Below, piece by piece: positions 55,860-64,000 of a stretch of DNA of 64,000 nucleotides. Under the pieces are notes generated by a model. The model searched no databases and was not told where the DNA came from. It was given only the letters and a program-made list of their open reading frames with translations. Origin of the DNA: Tricholoma matsutake (lineage: Eukaryota > Basidiomycota > Agaricomycetes > Agaricales > Tricholomataceae); the NCBI GenBank assembly GCA_026075535.2, contig AP026542.1:12796287-12860286 (forward strand), written 5' to 3'. The stretch's first letter is position 1; each line of letters begins with the position of its first letter. Position numbers and translations under genes: made by a program.

Positions 55860-57692
55860 ATGCCACCTGAGCCATTGAAGAACCCACGGTTGAGACAGTA
55901 CCAGAAGGGAAGCAGATATGCGGTTGAAGAGCGGAAGATCATTGAGCCTTATAAAGTTGCATTCCAATCACAGGAATCGAAAGCTGGCCGATTGCAAATA
56001 CTCAAGTGCAACATGCTCCCAGCAATATTCAACTACTGGGCATCAATTGACAGGGCCCCTATGGATGAGGAGGAGAGTCACATTCATCCCAAGGTAAACT
56101 CACAAGCATGTGAATGTTGTATTATTGATCACATCGCCAGGAACTAACAACCTGGCTTTCCAACTACTGGCAAATGACCAAAGGCCTCTCACAGAAATCG
56201 AATGACTTCAAAGTAAAGCAGTCTGAAGTCATTTGGAGCTTGTACTGGGACTGAGTTTTCCAACAGATCACAAACCTGTCAGGTGTTGAGGATGCCACCA
56301 CAAGTTCACCAGGATGGTTCCAAGTATGACTGCCAGCTATCAAGCATGTGTTCGACACCATGAATGCAGAGGAGAAAGCCATTTTTGAAGTTGAACAGGA
56401 GAAAATGATGCAGGAAGGATATCCCAAGCAGACGAAGCAAGTGTAAGTTGAAGCCGATGCCATTGCCATTGCTGCTGCCATTGCCAGACATAATGAACAT
56501 TTCACAGTCTAGCAGACAAATACCTCCTTAAGTGTGTGGTGGAGAATGCATGACAACAGTGGTTGGAAATGGGGGTGTTGTCTGTGACATTTACAGCCTA
56601 TACTGCACCTAATGGTTTGGTGGTTGTTGACGTGTGAGTCCCTGAATCATTTACTGCCAATGCGATGCCAATGCCAATGCTGACTCCAGTCACATAAACA
56701 TTGCCTCTCTGATAGCCACCCCTGCACAATTGTTTCTGGACACATATCATGATCAAGTCACTGAACTGAAGTGAAACCTTATGAGTTATATCAAGGGTTT
56801 ATGCCCATCACACCTTGCTTCAAGGTCAGGAACACAACATAACGCAACACTAACCCGATTAACAATGACTAACGATGGCTTCCCAATCCTTCCCACATCA
56901 TGGAAAGGATCACAATTCAAGAAAAAAGAGCTGGAAGAATGGTTTATGTTGTATGTTGGCCAGCATTACAGTATGTTGACTTCCTATTCCACAAACTGTT
57001 ACTTATCTCCTGCAGAACTAGCAAACAATGGTTGTAGTCACTATATCCCATTCAAAGCAATTGCAGATCGGACATCATCATTTGTCAGTCCAGAATATCT
57101 CCCAGCTAGGTTCAAAATCAGAGACCCATGGACCATGCACAAGAGTGTCATAGAAGACTTCTTTGACCATGTTCTGCAGTGACAAATAGTGCAGGGCCCT
57201 GAAAGAGCATTCCAGTTCAAAGCAATCAAAGCCATGGACGGGAGTGTGGCTCCTGCACACTATCCAAATGATTTGAATAACCCTTCACCTTCCTGATGCA
57301 TTTCCAAATGCAGGGGCTGAAGAAATGACGATGCTGATCCTCATAGCGGTGAGCTGGGGGCTGTTGCTGATGCTGAACCACCTTCTGCAAACTGCAGGGG
57401 CCAAAGAGATGACAATGCTGATGCCAATCCTCAACCCAGCACCTAACTGGAGGCCATTGCCACCGCTGAACCGCCTGCTGCATCAAGAGGCAGAAAAGTT
57501 GTCAAAGGCAAACCCAAGCACAAGGAAGCTCGCCAAATATCAACAGCAGGACCGACCAAACTCTGATACAACTGAATCACAATATGTCCAAGTGGATAAA
57601 ATGACAATGGACAGCCTCTGCATGGTTGGTGTCACTCAACCACAGCCAATTAATGGTCCTAGTGACAGTGAACCAGAATATCTCATCCCTTG
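55860..57692 (+). pseudogene. KDZ-C companion protein (divergent to the transposase)
   Basis: Starts at ATG 55860 (MPPEPLKNPRLRQYQKGSRY), about 310 bp from the divergent transposase start, so the two probably share a promoter region. Early part: AVEERKIIEPYKVAFQSQ and MLPAIFNYWASIDRAPMDEEE. Later exon-like part 56850-57180: TMTNDGFPILPTSWKGSQFKKKELE, where the stretch FPILPTSWKG is family-like, and FVSPEYLPARFKIRDPWTMH. The tail is low-complexity. Between about 56150 and 56800 the frame is lost. I recognise this two-block layout from agaricomycete KDZ-linked genes of unknown function. Confidence 0.6.
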
Positions 57693-58530
57693 ACACATTT
57701 ACATGGGATACATCATGCCTGGATCAGCTGGAAACACCATTGCACTGGGTGCAGGGCACAATACTCCTGATGGGTTATTATGTAAGTATGTTGGAAGTAT
57801 TCCTAATACTGTCAGGATACTTATGAGGAAGTATGTTGGAAGTATGTTGGTGGTGGACTACCATACCCTCATGTCAGTAACAAGCAAGTATTGTAACATT
57901 ATGCTGGATTTCCTATCCAGAATTGGCAAAATACTTCCCAGTCACTGTCAATATAACATTTGAATACCTCTGGTAGACTATTGAAGACAAGGCCCAAAAT
58001 AATTTTCATGTACTGAGAAGGCAGTATCTTACTGGTACGCATAGTTTAACTTTGCATTTCCAACATACCATTCATAATATTGTTGGGATAACATTATGAT
58101 ACTCTGCCAGAAATATGCTAGAGGTATGCCTTCCTGGACCTTGGTCACTACCGATAGCCACCCAGATCCCGTGTATGAACCTGTGCACCAAGTTCCTGAA
58201 GATTTCTGGTGGAAGGGCCTTGTTGGTGTTCCACATTGACTTGGTAAGTAATTGACTATTTTACTTGCAGGTCCTTCACCTTACTTTGGTTAGGATATAC
58301 ACTTTATGGCAAACATGGAACAGCTCGACTATTCATGCTATAGTAATGTTTGTTCTCCCGTATGTGCCATAGTAAAGCTGATTGACATGTCAGGCTGGAG
58401 AACTAGGTTAAGAGGTATTATTTTTTTCTTGTTCTGTCTTTGTCAAAGATAAATCTTCATGTTCACTAGGGCATGACTTGGGTAACCCCCAGGTATAATT
58501 TCGTGTACCCATACCCATGAACACTGAAAA
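57693..58530. other. No gene seen; short AAGTATGTTGGAAGTAT-type repeats
   Basis: AGTATGTTGGAAGTAT recurs three times between 57780 and 57850. Otherwise this is unique-looking AT-balanced sequence without a supported frame. Confidence 0.5.
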
Positions 58531-58533
58531 CCA

Positions 58534-58830
58534 CCCCCCACTCGCATTTAGAATGAGGGGGGCGTGTTGTCGTTGTCTAGTAGAAAAAACACCCCCCACT
58601 CGCATTTAGAATGAGGGGGGCATGTTGGTAGTAGTTGTCATCATTGTTACCTAGTAGAAAAAACACCCCCCACTTGCATTTAGAATGAGGGGGGCATGTC
58701 GTCTTTGTCTAGTAGAAAAAACACCCCCCACTCACATTTAGAATGAGGGGGGCATGTTGGTAGTAGTTGTCGCCATTGTTGTCTAGTAGAAAAAACACCC
58801 CCTACTCACATTTAGAATGAGGGGGGCATG
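58534..58830. repeat. Minisatellite with alternating 58- and 74-bp periods
   Basis: Five copies of CCCCCCACTCGCATTTAGAA followed by TGAGGGGGG start at 58534, 58592, 58666, 58724 and 58798, giving spacings of 58, 74, 58 and 74 bp. The longer period has an extra TTGGTAGTAGTTGT segment. Each unit is itself a C6/G6 hairpin. All units contain GTAGAAAAAACACC. Confidence 0.9.
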
Positions 58831-58840
58831 TTGGTAGCAG

Positions 58841-60960
58841 TTGTTGTTGTTGTCAAGCCATTGTTGTTGTTGTTGATGTTGAAAGTCATTTGATAAAACA
58901 TGTGACCATTGGACCAGCAAGGCCAGGATACCTGTAAACTTGTAAGTTTCAAGATAGATAGATGAGGATGATTAAGAAATACCAGAACTTCATGAGAAGG
59001 TCTCTCAGATGCTTTAAGGTGGCTGATTTCGGGAAAGAGACTCTGCAAGAGGCCAATGCATCTTGTAGCGGCTTCTTTCATTTGATATCCTCACTGAGTA
59101 TAAGAAAATGAGTGTCAAAACATAGCAAAGGGTCAGATATGCAAGATAATCACAGTGATTCATGAAAAGTATATCCAGATGATGTGAATTGCCCATGTTT
59201 GTTGCATTGTGGAGCAAGGACCTCTGAGATGTTGACAGATTCTGTTGAGCATTGGACATTTGCAGCTGCAGGCTGAGGCTGCGTGGCGGTTATGCATGGC
59301 AACAAGGCAGGATCAATGGGGATATCGGCATCCATCAAACAGTGATAGTGTTGGGCTGATTAGATAGGTGTGAGCAAACTTGAAGATTATGATTGAGTCG
59401 TAGTAGTAGTACAGAGGAAGTAGGTATTTTGGTAGGTATAGGTAGTGTGTCAGAATACCCCTGCCCACAGCCATGCCCCAGCAGAGGTCACCCAGCATTG
59501 TGACTGCCCGTGAGTTGTGAGCGGCAGGTCACAAGCCATCTGTGACCTGTCCCTTTAATAGTCCACTGGGGTCTCCTCCACATTCCAATTGCCAAATCCA
59601 TGCCAATGAGCCAGGTTATCTGAAACTTGCCTGGAGGTGCCAGTGACATGGTGGACAGACCTGGAGTAATCTATGATACAATGAAGTTAATAAATAAATG
59701 TTGTACATGTTAGGTCACCTCACTGAATATGAATCCCAGGAATATGAGCTTTGACTCAGAACTTGACCACTACTGTCAGAAGGCAGCAAGGCCTGCGGCA
59801 TTCCATTCAGATGGTGGTATGACAAACCAGCCATGGGGCTCAGAGGCCGCACATCTAATCTGGTTTTGGGTTTCAAATGAGGTGCCAAGTACATATTTGT
59901 AACTTGAAATTTCATAAGTCAATGAAGGTGGATGATGCGGAACATGGAATAAACTTGAAGAGTGTTTGGCTGCCACATCACATGGATGCTGACCTATTGA
60001 TATTGATGCCAGTCAAGAAACTTCAGGTTTGCGGGCATGTTTTGTAAATTGATGCATTGATTCAGATGCATTGTCCTTGCTCTGCAAATTTACATCAATA
60101 CCTTGTATGGCAAGCAATTCAAGCTATCAGGCTTACAAGAGTAACAGTACTCATTGAATTCTGATACAAAAAATCCTTACATAGTTGACAGTCAAGATAT
60201 AATAGTCACAGGAAAAAGTGGTGTACAAACATATATTGTGCAATGGGTGCATATTGTGCAATGGGTGCATATTGTGTAGAGTGGATAATATAAGAACAAA
60301 CAACACTAGCACAAACTGTCTTTTCCAGCCACAGTCCAAGATCACGATATCGTCCAAACATCATCACATGCATCATGCCTTGCACTTTCCTTTCTTAGCA
60401 TGGGAACTTGGAGTGGCCTCCAGTCTGGGTCATTTTGCTCTACCAACATGTATACCACTGGGGTTGTCATGGACACATCAGTAAACCCACAAATCTCTCA
60501 TGGGGCCTCATATGAGCTCGTGCGAGGGTGAAAAGCTGAAAAGTAATAAGGGCAAACAGCTAGGCTACACTTTTTGGAAAGTTCTTCCCAATTGCTGACA
60601 TGAAAGATGAAAAGACGAAAAGATTGTGAGACCATCATTCTAAACATTACAAAAAGCTGATAGTATAGCGAGAAAAAAAAATCAGAATAGATGGCTATCA
60701 TAGAAATGAAGGAGATTTGAAGCATAGTGAAAATTTATGAAATTGTTCATTCTTCAGGCTGAGCATGGGTATTGAATGATGGTGCAAAATGGGATTGAAG
60801 GACTGAAATGAATGACATGATTAAAAGGAGGATATTGAACAAATGCCTGCAATTAAAACTGGTCAGCAATATCACATACATTTGCACTACTCTTCATCTG
60901 ATCCCTCGATTGGGGCCAGGCTGCTTGGGACATACAGAATGTGAGGTCACTCATCCATGC
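58841..60960. other. Mostly non-coding; possible small gene fragment on the minus strand
   Basis: A minus-strand frame near 59338-59150 begins MMDADIPIDPALLPC, a start I associate with short agaricomycete TE-linked proteins, but it ends after 62 residues and no continuation is clear. No other supported gene. A small 18-bp tandem repeat lies inside (see 60233). Confidence 0.4.
60233..60285. repeat. 18-bp tandem repeat, about 3 copies
   Basis: ATATTGTGCAATGGGTGC is repeated twice exactly and a third time in part (ATATTGTGTAGAG). Confidence 0.9.
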
Positions 60961-60969
60961 ACACATAGG

Positions 60970-61760
60970 TAAGCTACATTGTATTGAATGATATGGGTTT
61001 GATGGATGCTGTCGAACTCACTATATAAAGTCACTATACTATATTAACAAATGACTACATTGTACACTGATTATTATACCTTACAATAGACATGCATTAG
61101 GAATGTAATACAGACATTAGTAACATTTGAAATACAATGGGCACAGATGTGGCCACGGACATGGGGATGGCCACGGGGATGGCCATGGCATCGCCATCGG
61201 GCACGGACACAATATTAACCTATGAATACTATTGACTTTTGATGGACACCATTGAACTCACTATGTATTTGTACATACTCTATTAATTAACCAATGACTA
61301 CATTACTACTTTGCTTGCTGTACCATACAGATAGATGTGCATCAAGAACATAGTACAGACATTAGTATTGTTTGAAATGGAATTGCAGGAAAGGGGACGG
61401 GGACGGGGACAGGAGTGGGGAAAGGGACTATTGACTGTATACATTGTATTATCTGTTTCAATGGATGCCATCGAACTCACTATATATTTGTACATACTCT
61501 ATTAATTAACCAATGACTACATTACTACTTTACTTGCTGTACCATACAGATAGATGTGCATTAGGAACATAGTACAGACATTAGTAATGTTTGAAATGCA
61601 ATTGCAGGGAAGGGGATGGGGATTGGGACAGGGATGGGGATGGAGACAGGAGCGGGGACAGGAGCAGGGATGGGGACGGGGACAGGAATGGGGAAGCGGC
61701 ACTGACATTGGGGCTTGACAGGGCCACAAAAACAATGATATTACTACAATGATGTGCATT
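60970..61760. repeat. Subtelomeric tandem repeat, about 240-bp unit with G-rich tail
   Basis: Three units (near 60970, 61200 and 61440) share the order ATGGATGCCATCGAACTCAC, ACATACTCTATTAATTAACC, AATGACTACATTACTACTTT, GTACCATACAGATAGATGTG, AACATAGTACAGACATTAGT and then a GGGGAYRGGGAC array of growing length (longest at about 61612-61695). The G-rich strand is the plus strand, the same as the telomere. The 500 bp that follow (61761-62286) hold no gene I can support. Confidence 0.85.
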
Positions 61761-62286
61761 AAGAACAGAATATAGACAAAAGCTACATAGATATATATAT
61801 AATGAGTATGGTATTAATTATCCTTCCACATCACTGGGAATCGGCAGGGGGATCAGCCATAGCGTAAACATTTATGGGTCACATGATGGTTTGTTGATGG
61901 TTCGTCAATTGTTCGTCATTCGTTGGGCGCTTATTTTGACACTTCAGGTCAACAACCCTTCCAACAGTGCCTGATCTCGGAGATATCACTGAATTCAGCT
62001 TGTAACTAAAATAGTCATCTGAATAGAGTGATGTAAATTGTAACTAAACCAGATCCAATTGGTTGTCTGGTTGCAGCTGTCCTAATGATGAGTACTGCCT
62101 CTCGATCACTGGCGGTCGCAATGTAAGGCGAGGCCTGGCGTTGGCTTATGAAAGAAAAGGTAGATTACGTATATACAAGTACTTCCGGCTCGTGCCAAAA
62201 GGATGAGTAATTGGATGTGGCATGGTGAAACAATGATGTATGTGCAAGTAAGAGAAGGCGCACTGATTTGGGAAGTTGTGTTCTTC

Positions 62287-62687
62287 TGTTAGGGCGACAC
62301 CCACTATCTGCTAGCTAAGACTGTGTGGGTTCTCTCTACAAGAAGGGGGCAGGATCCATGCTCGTGATGGGGGAATTGATGGTTTTGATGCGAGGGGTTA
62401 TTAATAGATGAGTTTGTTGACAAAGGCCTTTCACACCGAAAACGTAGGTGGAATACCTAAAAGAACACAACTGGGTCCCCTAGGTGTATATTTAGGGTTT
62501 ATATACTATGTTACATATATTGTACATTGTTGTTACTGACACATGTGTACATGTGCATACATCTTGATGCATGTGAAATAAAATTCTCACGCTATCAAAG
62601 TGTAGCATCATTTGGCATCATGTAGCATAATTCGACATAATAAAATAAAAATGAAATTTTATTAGGTAATGGGGTGGTTTCCTAACA
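62287..62687 (-). repeat. Solo LTR of gypsy-1 (inverted copy)
   Basis: 401 bp, full length (TGTTAGG...CCTAACA) and clearly the reverse complement of 7493-7894, with scattered changes. No internal retrotransposon sequence is on either side and no 5-bp target duplication is seen (TCTTC left, GGATT right), so it is a recombined or rearranged remnant. Confidence 0.92.
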
Positions 62688-63600
62688 GGATTGAGTCTGG
62701 CAGTCAGCATGATGGGATTAGGTTGTGTGGCATGCATGCTAGGATTGGACAGTGCAGTGGGCACCCTGGAATGGGGCACAGTGGCAGTGGGTATGGCAGG
62801 ATTAGCCATGATATCATGACTTGGTACACAGCAAGGGGCATCTGGGGCAGGAACTGGGGACACACCTCCTTGGTGTGGAGCAGAGTTTGTGCTCATCAAA
62901 ACAGCATCGTTGGATGGTGGGATAAACTTGTAGAGCTATCAATGCAACTGGAACTTGATGCAAAATGAAAGCCTTATGTTGTTATCTTCATACCACTGAT
63001 CTTCATCATCAATCTGCAAACCAGTAACACCAATAATAGCATCTTCAACACTGCTATCATAATCATTGTCAACAAGGTCAACATTGGTCATCCAATTGAA
63101 AACAAGATGGTTGAACCACTGAAATAGGCTTTGGTACTGTGGAGTACCAGAGTTGTACATAATAATTTCTTTAAGTTGGTTGAAAATCTTTTGATAGTGG
63201 ATTTGTGAAGTTGTGCCAGTTTGTCGCAACTGGTCATCACATGAATGAAGATAAATTGCCTTTAAGAATTTGAGATGACTATCAGAACAAGGCAATTGCA
63301 GACTTGCAATAACTGAAACTCCAGCTATCACACCCAGCATGACATTACTTATGCCCCATAATTTCCCACATGTCAATGGTGAGCCTGGCTTTTCTTGCCC
63401 TCATTCAGGGAGCTCCACCCAAAAAGGATTACACATAGCATCTAAATGGCTTTGCATCATTGAAAAAATCCTGAAAACATCCTGCAAGTACTCACAAGTG
63501 CAAGATGTTTGCACTGGATCATTTTTCGCATGTCCTTTACACTGTTTTCAAAAAGTATTGGTGCATACTTTGTCACTTTATCTTTGCCAGAAAACATGAT
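62688..63600 (-). pseudogene. Hypothetical gene fragment, last gene-like sequence before the telomere
   Basis: The main open frame is 63376-62939 (TCGKLWGISNVMLGVIAGVSVIASLQ, read in two pieces as TCGKLWGISNVM and GVIAGVSVIASLQ; then SLFQWFNHLVFNW and EDAIIGVTGLQIDDEDQWYED). Upstream matching text (CTCEYLQDVF, HLDAMCNPFWVELPE) is separated by a TGA near 63402. Downstream, a Pro-rich frame (PAIPTATVPHSRVPTAL) runs into the solo LTR at 62687. The layout recalls a family of agaricomycete TE-linked hypothetical proteins, but I cannot name it with confidence. Probably a truncated pseudogene. Confidence 0.4.
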
Positions 63601-63825
63601 AGCTCAGTGAGCTCAGATAACTTTGGCATGGGGGGTCTTCACAGCGTCACTCCAGTCTACAGATAAATAGGATCAGTCAAATGTAAAATGAAAAACAAAG
63701 ATCAGCCAACTTAAGGTGTCTTCTTTTGCTTCTATTCATCCGCTTGCGCTCTTGATCAGCCATTCTAAAGAATGCAGTAACTTTTGTCGAACATCCTTCC
63801 TTCTCCTTGATGTGGTATACTGCAT

Positions 63826-64000
63826 TTAGGGTTAGAAGGGTTAGAGGGTTAGGTTTTAGGGTTAGGGTTAGGGTTAGGGTTAGGGTTAGGGTTAGGGTTA
63901 GGGTTAGGGTTAGGGTTAGGGTTAGGGTTAGGGTTAGGGTTAGGGTTAGGGTTAGGGTTAGGGTTAGGGTTAGGGTTAGGGTTAGGGTTAGGGTTAGAGT
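63826..64000 (+). repeat. Telomere (TTAGGG)n
   Basis: Irregular units at 63826-63855 (TTAGGG, TTAGAAGGG, TTAGAGGG, TTAGG) are followed by more than 20 perfect TTAGGG repeats to the window end. The G-rich strand points outward, as expected for a right chromosome end. The degenerate inner units are typical of the telomere/subtelomere junction. Confidence 0.98.

Noticed and set aside
22000..57700. TET/JBP dioxygenase genes expected near KDZ elements
   Set aside because: I looked for the HxD...H and R motifs typical of these enzymes around both KDZ cassettes and found none.
62618..62899. 93-residue ORF spanning the solo LTR edge
   Set aside because: It crosses from a Pro-rich remnant into LTR sequence and starts at no conserved position.
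1..64000. tRNA or rRNA genes
   Set aside because: No cloverleaf with A and B boxes or rRNA segment was recognised by eye; a dedicated scan could still find a diverged one.

Overview
This is the right-hand end of a fungal chromosome. The last ~175 bases are TTAGGG telomere repeats with the G-rich strand running outward, and almost everything before them is transposable-element (TE) DNA. Short GT-AG introns of about 45-60 nt and KDZ and Plavaka transposons point to an agaricomycete basidiomycete. One retroelement (411-6396) has a 426-bp LTR and a length close to 6.05 kb once a 60-bp deletion is allowed for. This matches what I remember of marY1 from Tricholoma matsutake, so Tricholoma or a close relative is my best guess (inference, not proven).

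Layout. (1) 1-13502 is a four-deep nest: a full-length marY1-like Ty3/gypsy element (minus strand) sits in the integrase gene of a degraded Ty3/gypsy chromovirus (gypsy-1). Gypsy-1 sits in the 3' LTR of a Ty1/copia element, which truncates a hAT-type MITE. (2) 13503-16193 is satellite-like repeat DNA, followed by a complete copy of the same MITE (16202-17690, 8-bp target duplication). (3) 17699-21253 is the only non-TE island. It holds one intact host gene, a four-exon membrane-anchored alpha/beta-hydrolase (19420-20697). (4) 21254-31815 is a complete 10.6-kb CACTA-type Plavaka transposon with 3-bp target duplication TCG. It carries a decayed Plavaka transposase, a decayed Spt5-like NGN/KOW protein gene and a small, nearly intact coiled-coil/acidic protein gene. 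(5) 31913-40861 is a related CACTA element in the opposite orientation (target duplication GAG) without its own transposase; a second hAT MITE and a KDZ transposon with ~400-bp inverted arms lie inside it. (6) 40933-50695 is a complete 9.8-kb Ty3/gypsy chromovirus (gypsy-3) with an extra ORF between the chromodomain and the 3' LTR. (7) 50967-57692 is a second KDZ cassette (transposase plus divergent companion gene). (8) 57.7-63.8 kb is subtelomeric repeats, a solo gypsy-1 LTR and a gene fragment, then the telomere.

A recurring theme is decay by CGA-to-TGA nonsense mutation, the change expected from deamination of methylated CpG. It affects every old element. The pol gene of the marY1-like element and the host hydrolase are open. 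The genes therefore do not form one host pathway. They are mostly transposition machinery (Gag, protease, RT, RNase H, integrase, Plavaka and KDZ DDE transposases) plus TE-borne accessory genes, the Spt5-like elongation-factor relative being the most unusual.
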